Source: Sceloporus undulatus (taxonomy: Eukaryota > Chordata > Lepidosauria > Squamata > Phrynosomatidae). From it: a stretch of DNA of 64,000 bases. Numbering within the stretch: position 1 is the stretch's first letter; every line of letters starts with the position of its first letter. The position numbers and the translations under genes were made by a program. The notes beneath the pieces were generated by a model. That model was not told where the DNA came from and made no database searches. It saw only the letters and a program-made list of their open reading frames with translations. The stretch covers positions 112,551,351 through 112,615,350 of the forward strand of contig NC_056523.1 in NCBI RefSeq assembly GCF_019175285.1, in the 5' to 3' direction. Positions 11,168 to 22,917 of this stretch are shown in pieces.

Positions 11168-11320
11168 GGGTCCATAGAATCCTAGATTTGGAAGGGACCA
11201 CAAAGGTCATCCATTCCAACCTCCTGCCATGCAGGAACATAGAATCAAAGCACCCCCAACAGATGGCATCAAGCCTCTGTTTAAAGACTTCCAAAGGAGA
11301 CTCTACCACTCTCCTACATG
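11168..11320 (-). mobile_element. CR1 LINE 3' end fragment
   Basis: 'tagaatcctagatttggaag', 'aacctcctgccatgcaggaa' and 'gcctctgtttaaagac' match the reverse complement of the CR1 3' region seen in the plus-strand copies at 48500-48690. Severely 5'-truncated, as is usual for CR1. Confidence 0.85.
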
Positions 11321-11375
11321 TGGCCCTTCAGATGTTGATTGACTATAGCTTCTATCTGCCCTATATAGCATAGGC

Positions 11376-11811
11376 CAGGGGTAGGCAATCTGTGGCCTGC
11401 GGGCCGGATGTGGCCCGGCAAGGCCTTGGGACCGGCCCCCGCCCGGTTCTGCCACCGATTGCCGCCGGAGCCTTTGGCCTCTCGCGTGAGGGCGTGGGGC
11501 CTTTGGCCTATCAGGAGGAGGCAGGCAAGGGGGGGCAAGCAGCAGGCAAGGGGGGGCAATTGTCTATAGAAGCCTCCGAAACATGCATTTATATTAACAT
11601 TTTTAAAAAAACCAGCAAATTTTTTTGTGTGCCCTCCATTTTTTTAACAAAAGTGTCCTCCATTTGAAAATTTTGTCCTACATCTGTCCCGGGTTATTTA
11701 TTTATTTAATTTTTTAAAAAAATTATTTAATTATTTATTTTTTGGCTTTGGCCCCCCAGTTGTCTGAGGGACAGCAACCCGGCCCCTGCTCAAAAAGGTT
11801 GCCTACCCCTG
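11376..11811. mobile_element. non-autonomous hAT element, exact TSD
   Basis: Inverted ends 'caggggtaggcaa' and 'ttgcctacccctg' are perfect over 13 bp. The 8 bp GCATAGGC is duplicated exactly on both sides (11368-11375 and 11812-11819). The interior is GC-rich on the left and poly-T/A on the right. Shares ends and sub-terminal sequence with the larger element at 46553-47521. No transposase. Confidence 0.9.
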
Positions 11812-11819
11812 GCATAGGC

Positions 11820-12966
11820 AATAATGAAGCATGACAAGCACTGCAACCAAAGCACAACTGAAAAGCCACTTGTGGCCACTCCTGTTCTAAACAATTTATT
11901 TTTAAAACAATATAAATTGATATTCAGACACAGCACAGGCATAGACAGAGAGGTGCCTCAATACTTGCTCAATTACATTCCACACAACACTCAAGATTGC
12001 AACTCATGGGCAGATTGTGACTGAGTGGACAGGAAACGATCTAGTTTACCCAACAACAAAATATTGTGGTTGGGAACACTGAGACAATAGAGTGTATAGC
12101 AACCACATTGCTTCCTGGCAGAAAAAGTCTGTCTGTCTTGAAATACCAAGAACGAACTGTGCATCCATGCTACACTTATGTACTGACCATCCAGAGAGGA
12201 CCCAGCTGATCTCAAAACTGGTTTAAAATTGAGCTAAGATGGTGAATGGTTGCATTTTTCTATCTTAAAAGAGTGGGCCTAGGATTGTTTTGGGAGACTG
12301 GCAAAGCAACAAGCTGTTATTGATTAATAGGAAGGGCATAGCTGTAGAACTGGTATGCATGTCTCCCATGGTATCCATGGGAGACAAGTGTTTGCCCTGG
12401 AGGGACTCAGCTGCCTGCCCTTCACCCATCACAGCACAAACTCAAAGCAGAGGAATTACTTTCCAGCAGCAGAACAGCCTGACTCTCCCCACCTTTCCTC
12501 TCTCTCTACACAAGCTGAGTCAGCATTTCAGAAAAGTCATGGAAATGCTGAATTGCCACAAATGCATTTTTCAGGCCTAACCTGTGGTACATGGATGAAT
12601 AAATGCTGCCAGATGGAGTTTAGCAGTGAGAAAAACAGAGCTCCAGTAAGCACATTAGTAAGCAGGGGATATACAGAAGGGGCAGTGGAGGGGTACCCCA
12701 ATAATAATGACTTTCATTTGCTCCCCAGGTACTGAAGCTGACCTAGATTAACTGCCCCAAATGTTTTTTTATTATTAATTGAATTGAGCATGTAACATCA
12801 GAAGATGTTTCTATTACCAAAGTCCATGGGTGAATTCATATCCAGATATATACTTCTCTTGGCTGTGAATGTTCCCTTGCTAAAAAAAATAAAGAAAAAA
12901 TGTACTACACTGCTTTGTTTTAAACTTTTCTTGCAATTCACATTCAGTATTATAAATGCTCTCTTT
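11820..12966. other. no gene recognised
   Basis: Unique-looking non-coding DNA. Open frames at 12290-12735 overlap in different frames and show no domain. Confidence 0.45.
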
Positions 12967-13322
12967 GGCCCTGGACAAATGGGCCCTGTAGCACGTCTTG
13001 GCGATGTGCTAGGGTTGCCTTGGGGCACCATTTCTAGACGCCCCACAACCCTAGGACGTCACCAGGACATCATAGCTGTGTGGTGCCGTATAGATGGCAT
13101 GCACTGCTGTGATGTCACTGCCGTGCACCTTCCAGACGGGTGTGCACGGCAGCAACGTCCTCGCACTGCCACAGGCAGTTTGCGGTGTGCGAAAAGAAGC
13201 CGCTTTTTAGCGGTCCTTTTGCTTCCGTGTAGCTGCACCGTACAATTTGGATGTTGCGGGGTGGTTACGCAGAAAAGAGAGGCGGCCGCCGGTCGCCTCT
13301 TTCTGGCGGTCTGTACCCCGCC
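12967..13322. mobile_element. probable GC-rich MITE
   Basis: A sharp GC-rich, CpG-rich block in AT-rich flanks. The left end 'ggccctggacaaatgggcc' and the inverse of the right end (from 'ggcggtctgtaccccgcc') agree at about two thirds of positions. Open frames across it (193 and 143 codons, opposite strands) reflect GC content and have no domain. Confidence 0.45.
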
Positions 13323-13748
13323 TTTGTTTTTGAGACATATTGCCTCTAGACTACATAACACTAGTTCAGATGCTTCAGTTCTATAAGTGGGAGTCGTTAG
13401 GCAAGCAAATAATCCTGTGTGATGACCCTGTGGATGTGCCACTCTCTCACATTGGGTGTCCCTTATATACATAATTGTCATGACATTCACACTGTATGAT
13501 GCCTTACAAGTCTGACATAATCCTTATATAGGATAAAAATGTCCTTTCCCCCCTTTAAATGTTTATTTTTCTGACTCCTAGATTTTTGAAGCTTTGTACA
13601 ATACAGTTCAACACATGTTTGAAGAGGAATAATCCCCACTGACTTCACCAGGTTTCACTCTGAGTTAAATGCTTATACAAATACAATTTCAATCTTAGTT
13701 TGGGAGGGAGCGAGGTTTGAGATAGCTAAGGGAGGTTTAGCCACCTGG
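13323..13748. other. no gene recognised
   Basis: About 430 bp of unremarkable non-coding sequence. Confidence 0.5.
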
Positions 13749-13912
13749 AATAAGGTGAACTTATCCTGGATTTTCTTGGCAAGATTCGTTCAGAAGTGGT
13801 TTGCCATTGCCTTCTCCTAAGGCTGAGAACATGTGACTTGCCCAAGGTCACCAAATGGGTTTCATGGCCAAGCAGAAATCCAACTGTGGTCCCCAGAGTC
13901 ATAAGACTTTAT

Positions 13913-14223
13913 GGAGATTATCATGCAGGAGGTACAGATAATCTTTGATAATCATGTAATTGGGGACCAAAGATTATCAGACCCCACATGCTTCTGCTAT
14001 CCTTCCCCCATGTGTAAAGTGTAACAGGATTCCTGTTAATACCAAATGACGACTCCATTACATTTTACCGACAGGAAAAGCACGCGGGAACGGCTCCATT
14101 ACACTTAACACATGGGAGAAGGGTGGCAGAAGCACACAGGGGTGTGATAATCTTCTGCCCTCCATTGCACAATTAGCAAAGTTTAAGGATGGGAGAAGGA
14201 CACTGTGCCTCCTATGAGATAAT
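13913..14223. mobile_element. palindromic MITE, copy A
   Basis: Opens 'ggagattatcatgcagg' and closes 'cctcctatgagataatctcc', an inverse pair. Inner arms include 'cccccatgtgtaaagtgtaa' and 'ttacacttaacacatgggag'. Abuts copy B. Confidence 0.65.
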
Positions 14224-14541
14224 CTCCTATCACACAGGAGGGAAGCATCCTCTGCCTGTCATTAAATCGTCATTAAATCATGTTAATCGTGCAATCAGGG
14301 GGAAGATTGTCATTCACCCTTGCGCTTATCCCATTATTGTCCTGTCTGTAAACAGTAATGGATGTGTCATTTGGTATTAATGGAAACTCCAGTTAATACC
14401 AAATGATAGGTCAATTACTGTTTACAGACAGGATAAGAATGGGATAAATGCAGTGGTGTGTGATAATCTTCCCCCAATTGCACAGTTAACATGATTTAAT
14501 GACTGGAGGAGGACACTTGCCTCCTCTGTGTGATAATCTCC
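14224..14541. mobile_element. palindromic MITE, copy B
   Basis: Opens 'tatcacacaggaggg' and closes 'cctcctctgtgtgataatct'. Inner arms 'tcctgtctgtaaacagtaat' and 'attactgtttacagacagga' pair, with 'catttggtattaat' against its inverse at the centre. Same family as copy A, in tandem with it inside the SINE. Confidence 0.7.
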
Positions 14542-14582
14542 ATAGTCCAACACTCAAACCACTATGCCATGCTGACTCAAAG

Positions 14583-15202
14583 ATAATTCCCATTCATTTC
14601 AGTGGAACTGACTATATTCTACACTCTGAAGATACTTCTTCTGCCCCCCGTCCTCACTGGAAAGAAGGCATAGAAAGGGAAAAACTGAGAAGGAACAAAA
14701 CATGCTGGTTTTGGCACCAAACAGAAAAATCTAATCACAACAGTGGATCTCTTCCCTGAAAAACAATGAAAAGAGTTGACAGAATGATCAAGCAACCAAA
14801 TGAGGGGATAACGGTGGAAAGTATCAGGAGGTAACTGTTGCTGCAGCTGCTACTGGGTCATGATAGCTCTTGTAGGCTTAGCATGTACATGTCAACCAGA
14901 ACATGTGACCTGCAGTATGAGTAGAGAAATGAAAGAAGACCAGCCTTTGCTAATGGAAGAAAGCAATATAAAGATGGGAGGGAAACAAAAAGGAACAAGG
15001 GTCTGTGGAATGGCAAAACATGTACCTCAGAGAAAGGGCTGCCACTGAAACTAAGCTAAATTGTTGCTTTAATCTCACATAGAAGAAAAAAGTTGATGGC
15101 AGGAAAGATTATCAGTGGTTAGGTGTGTGCTTGCATCATATAAATTGTTATTTTAAATCTGGAAAGTCCAGTATAATTTCAAATACAGATGACATGACAA
15201 AG
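14583..15202. other. no gene recognised
   Basis: Unique-looking sequence with only short open frames. Confidence 0.5.
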
Positions 15203-15432
15203 TCAGTGTGGTGTAGTGGTTTGAGATTATGACTCTGGAGACCAGGGTTTGATTCCCTGCTTCACCATGAAAACCCACTGGGTGATTTTGGACAAGTCAA
15301 TTTCTCCCAAGCTTAGAAGATGGCAATAGCAAATGCCCTCTGAAGAAACTTGCTAAGAAAACCCTGTGACAGATTCACCTTAGGATCGCCAAAAGCTGGA
15401 AACAACTTAAAGGCATACAACACACACACAAA
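15203..15432 (+). mobile_element. tRNA-derived SINE, ACA type
   Basis: A fairly complete copy. Head 'tcagtgtggtgtagtggttt', B-box-like 'gggtttgattcc', 'actgggtgattttggacaag', 'gaaaccctgtgaca'-like block near 15358, and a tail ending in ACAC repeats, the hallmark of this family. Confidence 0.8.
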
Positions 15433-15627
15433 TAACATGAGATTCATTCAATGCAAATTTGTCCCATGTCTGTTTACATGTTGCAGTGATTTGTGTATGT
15501 GCATCCAACTGCATTTAATTTGCTGGCCACTCAGCCAAAAAAAAAAAAAAAAAAGGTCTGGTTATGGGCATGTGTGATGGACAGAGATGTGCAAAAGAGT
15601 TTGCATGAGAGAAGGAATCTATAAATA

Positions 15628-15790
15628 TAAATTTAAGAGCCCTCCCTCCATGCCATCTTTCATCATCTGGCCTGGGAGAGAGTGAAAAGCCAGGCCCAAC
15701 TCCATCAGGGCTAGCCAGAGCAAGAAGAAGGCCCTCCATCCAGTTCATCTGCCATGGTCCAGGCCTCAGAGGGAGAGAAGAACCACTTTG
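15628..15790 (+). repeat. minisatellite-type repeat, short copy
   Basis: 'agagccctccctccatgcca', 'tctggcctgggagagagtga' and 'ccaactccatcagggctagc' match the modules at 22918-23165 and 46265-46500. Only about one and a half modules are present, and the LINE-like tail seen in the other copies is absent. Confidence 0.65.
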
Positions 15791-15933
15791 GATTGACTGT
15801 GGAAGCGCACCAGAACAACCCCCATAGAAAGCAATCATGTGAGATAATACATCACGTTTTAATGTGAATCTGCATGTTTGGACCCACAATCGCGTCAGAA
15901 TAGAGCTGCAAAACCCTGCATGTGATAAGGCTC

Positions 15934-16022
15934 TGAGTGGGTTTCTGTAGCTGAACTGGGATTCAAACTCTGGTCTCCAGGGTCCTAGTCCAAAACCCAA
16001 ACCACTACACCACACTGGATCT
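15934..16022 (-). mobile_element. tRNA-derived SINE head fragment
   Basis: 'gggattcaaactctggtctc' and 'aaccactacaccacactgga' are the reverse of the ACA-type SINE head. The tail is missing. Confidence 0.7.
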
Positions 16023-18014
16023 CTATTTCTTCTTCTATCTTTCTTCATTTAGGAATCTTATTCCATCATAGATAATTACAGCCTTTGATTCTGAGCTATC
16101 TTGCAAGTGGTGGATGCGGAATCCAAAAAAGGTATGCAACGTTCTCACTACTCTCCTTTTTTACTATAGCATTTTTCTGTATCTCTACACAGGTAATTCT
16201 TGCTGTTTTATGAAACACCATCCTAGCATACCTGACCGGTGTCTAGAAAAGCCACTAGGAGTTCTTTCCCCTTTTGTTTAAATGTTCCCTTTGAGAACAT
16301 CAAGATTATTGTCATTTCAGATTTCTACAGTAAATAAGAGTGAGTTGTAACAGAGAAATTTATACTGCACTTTTATGGATGAGAAATCTTTGATGGCAGC
16401 TTAACTACTCCAGCGAGAACAAATATCTTTTATGTAGTTTCATGAGTAACAGAGTTTGAGTGGGATTTTTCAGAAGTTGTGATTGACCCACCTTGGACAT
16501 TTTAATCTCCATGCTGTAAATGAATCAGTAATATCTTGGGAGATCAATGATGGCTTTGCAGGTCTCTGCCAGGTGAAGCCACCTATTTCTAGGCTATTGC
16601 ATTTCTGGAGTTGGTTGTGAATGTTTTTATTACTATAGCAACAATCAAGGAAAGCAATTGTTAATGGTAAATTTGTGAGCAATTGTGGGGTGTGTAGATA
16701 TGTCTCACTGAGGCATAATGGAGACTTTATGATACAAACTGGATTGTGTGAGTACGAGAGGAACTAGTAGGAGAGGTAAGCCCTGTATAAGCTGATGAGA
16801 GCAACCACATGAATCAGAAAAGATTTACTCAAGAAAAATCTCTATCCTTCATCTCACATTTAGATAAAACAAACATATGTTTCTGAGTAAGTGAATTTTG
16901 TTTAACTCTTTCTGGTTCAACTTCTAATGTAGACCTTATGAGGGGCTGTCTCCAACACATGTCTCTCATATAATGTCTTGTAAATGAAAATATGTAACAT
17001 GAAATCAAAATATTAAATTTTCAGTTCACAAGCTGCTGTTTGTAATCATGGCTGAGTTTAGAACAAGATACATGACTGAACCTCTGCCCTACATCTAGTA
17101 ACAAATATTATAACCACTCTGATCTTTTGGGATACCAGAATTTATTCTGTAACTAATTGTTTTCTCATTGTCCAGACTTTGAGTGGCCTAGGCTCTCCAG
17201 AGATCTGGACCCGAAAGATTTTGCACATACACACCTCTGCAACTCTGCTCAGCTTTGCTTATTATGCTGGGTGCTGAACAAGATAACCTTGCAACCTGGA
17301 AAGTTTTTTTTATTGAGGGAGAGATATTAGAGTCATGGCTGCTGTATGCTTCCTTTACAATTTCTTGTCAGGCCCTCTAAAGTTCAAAATGGAATCTTGT
17401 AGATTTAGAACTAATAAAGCTTCTATAACCACCAGCCAGACAATATGCCAATGCCAATCAGTACAAAACGGCTGAGGGAAAGAGAGGCTTTAACTTCATC
17501 TGCTTTGCAATCCTAATGAAGAGCAACCAATGCTATGGCAGTGGGGAACCAGTACTCTGAAGCCCAGCTGCCAACAGGAAAACTATTGAGTGGAGCTTCC
17601 TGGGGCTCTGTAGACTGTGCAGAGTGTGGCTGAGCTACATGTGGCCCCACAGATGATGCAGAACAAGTGATGAACCAGTGGTCTCTGGATGCTGGCCTCT
17701 GGGTGCTTTCTCCCATCATTCATTGGCATAATATATAAATATAATATAAAACTTTAATTTATATCCTGCTTTTTGTTTCCACAATCAAAGTGGCATACAA
17801 CCTTTAAAAAATACAATACAATAACAGGCAGTGGCAAGGGAATATGGGAGTTGCAGTCTAATGGCATCCAGAGGATCACATGTACCCTGACACAGAAGAA
17901 CCAAAGCCAGATTTCTAAATGACGTGGCAGTGAAAGCAGGCAGCAGAGTAACCAAGCCCTTTGCTTAACTTAGTTCAATCTCAATGGAAAGTGTGGAATT
18001 TTCAAGTGCTGAAC
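16023..18014. other. no gene; one faint LINE-like tail
   Basis: Mostly unique sequence. 'aatttatatcctgctttttg' at about 17757 resembles a reversed L2-type 3' tail, weakly. Confidence 0.4.
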
Positions 18015-19062
18015 CATCACCTTCAGTGTATATTGCAAACATTAAGTGGCAAGTGACCATCATACTCAATTATGGAGAAGTGGTGTGCCACCTTTCAGCA
18101 TGGAGATTTTGAGAGCAAAGGTATAGCAAGGTCTGGGAAGCCTTCAACAGTATCATCTGTGAAAATGTTGAGCATGTCCATGACCTAATTTTGGCAGATT
18201 GACTAAATTTCAGATAAAACAATTGCTGAAAAACTAGATATATTTTGGGAACTCATTCAGATTATCATTCATGAGTAGTTGGCTATGCAGAAGCTATCAG
18301 CCAAGCAAATGCCGAAATGTTTGACTGCTGACCAGAAACAAAATTGAGTGGATACCACCAAATTGATTTTTCAGCCTTTTCAGTAATCTCATGATAATTG
18401 TTTGGAACAACTCATCACTGCTGATGAAACATGGTTACATCACTATGATCTGGAGAGCAAACAACTGTCCTTGTGGTGGCAGCACTCAGTTTCTGGACAA
18501 AAGACATTCAAGACTCAAAAGGTTAGCAGAAAAGGTTGTGGCCACAGTTTTTTGGCATAAGGAAGATGACTAACTATCTTCAGAAGTGCCAAACAGTTAA
18601 TGCAGAATACTACTCTATAACTTGTACTGATGGTTAAAGGAGACACTGAAGGAAAAATGGCGAGGGGAGCTGTAGAAAAGTGTTCTCTTTTTTCAGGACA
18701 ACATGTCTGCTCACAGGACTGGCAAGATAATGGATGTCCTGAAGAATTATGCGGTTTGAGCATGTAGACTATTCACCCTACTCCCCAGATCTTGCTTATC
18801 TGACTTTTTCCTGTTACCAAACCTTAAAAAGAGTTTTGAAAGGAAGGGAAATTTTGAATGATTCAAAGGGCAGAGCAGCAGCAGAGCTTTCAGTGACTGG
18901 ACATTCAATTTGTTTTTTCTTTTCTTTTTTTGGAAGGGTTAAAGAAACTTGAGACACTATGTTCCAAGTGTGTTGAATTTTGAATATGTGAAATAGCATG
19001 CAAGTCCCACAGCTCTAAGTCATTCCCTTCTTGTTGGGCAGAGAACCTTTCAGCATCCCCCA
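18015..19062 (+). pseudogene. mariner transposase fossil, copy 1
   Basis: A decayed Tc1/mariner transposase readable in pieces across all three frames. In order: 'NVEHVHDLILAD' (about 18158), 'CLTADQK'-like text near 18325, a 'TADETWLHHYD' catalytic block (about 18417), 'KTVNAEYYS' (about 18591), 'QDNMSAHRTGKIMDVLKNY' (about 18697, second catalytic Asp) and 'YSPYSPDLA' (about 18771, third Asp), then 'LKRVLKGREILND'. Mariner transposases are about 345 residues and cut and paste DNA at TA sites. Many stops and frameshifts show it is dead. No terminal inverted repeats found. A second copy lies at 50398-51462. Confidence 0.85.
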
Positions 19063-19145
19063 TACAAGTATTCCATAGGATGCAGCCATTGCAGTTGAAG
19101 TTACATTGAGGTGCTATAAATGTGGTGTGAAAGAGACCTTAGAGG
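19063..19145. repeat. half of a palindromic MITE
   Basis: 'attccataggatgcagccat' and 'ggtgctataaatgtggtgtg' match the right arm of the family at 2076-3524. The left arm is missing. Confidence 0.5.
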
Positions 19146-22100
19146 AACAATCTAGAATCAGGTGCTATAATGGATTAAGTAGGCATATCATTGTCAAAAG
19201 GCCAGACTTTTATTTTCTGACAGCCTTGGAGATATATGTGTACATTTGCTAAGCAGGAATTGTAAAGGAGGAGACAGTGTCTCCCTCGCTACCTGCATTT
19301 ACTGTGCTTGTTTTGACTTGCCTGCATCTGGCATTTATCTTTTGTTGCAACCACTTTACTAGTGGAGCTGTGGTTTGAATGGTGATCCTTTCAGGACCTG
19401 GTTTCATGCAGTGCCTCTTGGCCACTGGAAGAAACTAGAAGCCAACCAGAGTTTGGAGGAAAATAAATTTTTTGACTGCAGGCCCCAGAATCTTGAGATT
19501 TTACTCTAATAACAAGCAGAAACTGTAATAATAGTTACCATCATCCAAGCTTCACTTCCAAGCTAAACTATTATGCAACCTTCTTAATCAAGCAGCACAT
19601 GTTTAGTAGTGGGACCTATCCATGGGTTCATCCCTGAACTAAGCCCCCTGGCTGTGCCTAGATGCTGGGATCCTTGAAAAGACAAGCTGGTGGCCCAAAT
19701 AAGCGTGTAGGCTACAGATTGGAAGCAAGGTACTACTGAGAGAAAGGGGAGCATTTAGCCTTTGTTTTGCAAAGGCTAAATGAATGCCTGTTCTTGGAAG
19801 CCTACTGGCTTATGAGCTTTTCTGTGCACAAAGGGAGAGAAATGCCAGAGGCCTGTGGGGTGTGCCTTTGGATGAAAGGTTGTAGCAACAACCCTAGAGA
19901 CTGTTTTCAATACACTCTGAGCAGATGGATCAGAGAAAGGGCAATTAGGCTATAATTCTCTGCTTAATTGTATGTCTTTAGTTTTTCCTCTGTGAGGGGG
20001 GTAGGCAGCCGCAGCTCAGGGAGCCAAACTAAAGCTGATCTATTAGAAAGGAGTTTGTATTTGCCCAAACACACAATAATCCCTTCTCCTCTCGTCCCCT
20101 CCTTTCATGGAAACTGAATTCAGCACTGCTTGCCAGATTATTTACTTCAGGGGATTTGTTTCTGCTTTTGCAAACACTTTAGCCTTTCCCCCTCCCCAAC
20201 TTTATGGGTTCTATAGAAAGAGCTAGATTGGGAACAACTGTTCAGTGCTGCATGGAAGCCAAGGCTCAGGGAGGAAGCTTTCCCCCCACCCTCATGTGAG
20301 ATCAATCGCAGGGCAAGTGCCAAAAGGCCAGGGCTCTTCACTCCCCCAAAGTATGATTTATGGTCTGTGTGTAGAAGGGAGAGGTGAAGCTTTTGGGACC
20401 CAGCTGCCTATATGGTAATTGCCGAGTCCAGTCTGTCGCCAACCCATGAGAGTAACCTGATGCAATGGGGCCCTTGTACATCTTTTGGAGTTGCTAGCAT
20501 TCCAAGGGCAGCTTGTCATTCAGGAGTAAGAAAAGCTGCACCAGCTGAAATTCCCTTCATCTGCATAGCTTTTAAAGGCACAGGATCCCCCACCATCCTT
20601 CCGCTCATGTTCTACTTAGCACAAGGAATCTATTGTTCAAATTGAGTTGATTCACTGTGATCAGACTCACCTGGTCTCAGTTCTGTCATCCCAGCTATTA
20701 AGGTCAAAACTGTCCACTGGTTGTCTGTCTGCTTTTTGAAGGCTTGGGTGACTTATTGCAGCCAAATGATGACCTATGAAGCCTTAGGTAAGAGGCAATA
20801 TGAGGGTCCTCCTCTCATGATTGTTAAAAATAAACACTATGATGAAATGAAATTAAAAGGGTATTTCAGAGAGGTCATCACAGTAAAACTTTCCAAAAGC
20901 TGTGGTTGAAGAGAACTTCTATGTATTACCAATTGCCTCTGTCCCCCCAACTGGCTATGGTTCTCTTATGTCCTCATGTTTGACATTGTGCAGCCTCTAG
21001 TATCTTCTGCAGCATCTGCCAAATTCTATGGAAACTGCTGTGAATGCAGAATTGTAGAATACACAGGATCCTGCCAAAAGCAAATTCACAAAGGGGAAGT
21101 GCACTGTGGCTCTTTCTCAAGCACCCAGGTAGTTGTTAAACTTTGGCTGGTAGAAAAAATAATTCCCCCCCCCCCCCCCCCCCGGATGTAAATCTTTAAA
21201 AATTTCATTCTCATAAGCAAGAATAAATAATTTAATCAATTTTTTCTTCTTTGAGAAAGTCCTTGAAAACTGCACAGAAAACATGAATTTGTAGACAGAA
21301 AAAAAGCATTCCTACACAGAAATTAACATTTTCTGCACAAAAAAATGCACATGTTTTTTCATTGATGATTTTAATATTCTTTCTAGCCATACCCCCCACC
21401 TTTATGAGGGACTGACGCCCATTTGTCTGTTTCCCAGCTCCTAGACTGTAGGGAAGGGGTGCTAGAAGCTACAAAATGGCATATATTGGATTGAAACATG
21501 CACTCACACACACACACACCAAGTTGTCATAATCCATCCAGTCTTGCTGCTTGTAGGGAGAATGGAGAGCAGGCCCAAGAGTAATTGTCTTTTTAAATTT
21601 CCTATTTCTACTTTGTCCATTGAGTGGTGGCACACTATTGCAGGCTTGCTGACTATGCCAGGCATGCTTGGGCAAGTGTTCTCCCTAGGGTGCAGCATTT
21701 CAGCCTGTCTGGCTCCTTTCTTCCTGTGCCATCCAAGCCAGCATAGGCATGCCCTGCTGACAGAAAGGCCCGCCAGGTGGAACAGAAAGTGTGGGTACAC
21801 CGTTTTTTTCTGCTTTTAAGGAGTAAGAGTTGGCTGCAGCCAGAGCCAGTATGCAAGAGATGGTGCCCGCTGCTGTCAACTTGTGCACTTTCATCTCGGT
21901 TGTTTCAGGCCGCATTCCCATTTACTATTTAACCCGGTTCACAATTTGTTTTCACATCAGATCAATGAATTGATTCCACGTGAGCATCGTTCCCACTACA
22001 AAATAGGATCTTTTAAATCCTCATTTTTTTTCCAGACACGATTATTGTTCCCACTAGAATTTGCACTGCTCGATCCATTCCATTTTTAAAAAAAAATGCC

Positions 22101-22160
22101 AATCAAGCTAAGTGCATCACTGATGGATTGTATGTACTTTAGCGGACTGCAATCCTGCCT
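19146..22160. other. 3 kb with no gene recognised
   Basis: Mostly unique sequence. A poly-C run lies at 21165-21183 and an AC run near 21506. 'ccgcattcccatttact' near 21910 hints at a worn DNA-element end, not delimited. Confidence 0.4.
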
Positions 22161-22196
22161 CCATCTCTCTGGGAGAGGCGGAAAAATATAAATAAA

Positions 22197-22242
<46 letters not shown>

Positions 22243-22243
22243 G
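22161..22243 (+). repeat. LINE-like 3' tip plus (ATT)n
   Basis: 'ctctgggagaggcggaaaaa' and 'tataaataaacatt' lead into about 15 ATT units. The 'ggcggnatataaataaa' motif followed by a microsatellite is the usual 3' tip of L2-clade LINEs and their dependants. Confidence 0.6.
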
Positions 22244-22917
22244 GGTGCAGCATGGATGAACAAAAAAACTTTATTTCTCCATCATCTCACATACAAGCAG
22301 GATTTGGGAAGAGAGCTGCCTTATTACTTGCATACATCACTGGATTGAGGGCAACATTGGAAAAATGCTGTCACCATATCACTTATATGGAGGCACAGCA
22401 GCTTACATAAAATGTCTTCTCAGTACCACCTAGCAACAAACCTGACCTGTAGCCCATGTGCTCAAAGCAATTGTTTAGGAACTGCCATGGTACAAGAGCC
22501 AGCCTTTTCCAACAGACAAAAAAGGGACTTTCCACACACCAAAACTGTCATCTTTGTTTAGTAGTGCAAACATTTAAAGAGCATAGGCAAAGGGTGCTAC
22601 TGGGGTTATGTAAATGTTTAAAAATGCATTCCTATTGCATGCATACGTCCTTTGGTTTTCTTTTCCTTTTTTTTCTGAAAACAGTAGTGGACAAAGATAG
22701 CATAACAAAAAAAAATCTTAGCATGAGAATGGTCTACTAAGAAAAATCCTTGGTAATTCTGGTTGCTTCCCCACCCCACCCCCCATCTTTTGCCACTTCA
22801 CAATAATCCTGTATGCTGTGAAGTGACCAGAACTGCACATATTTCAAGTGTGTTTACACTGACATTAATATATATGGGGCATTCTACTAAGTTTTATTTC
22901 TATTTCCTTTCCTAATG

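Larger units (their letters stand above)
13749..14582 (-). mobile_element. tRNA-derived SINE split by two MITEs
   Basis: The SINE tail and middle are at 13749-13905 ('cttggcaagattcgttcaga', 'gacttgcccaaggtcacc', 'gtggtccccagagtc'). The tRNA-like head resumes at 14542 ('tagtccaacactcaaaccac', 'atgccatgctgactca'). The two halves form one ordinary ACA-type SINE interrupted by about 630 bp of palindromic DNA. Confidence 0.75.

Noticed and set aside
15203-15290. Possible tRNA gene
   Set aside because: The tRNA-like head is followed by the SINE body and ACA tail and does not give a convincing cloverleaf.
22197-22242. Tandem array considered as CRISPR-like
   Set aside because: Simple ATT microsatellite with no spacers; the genome is vertebrate.
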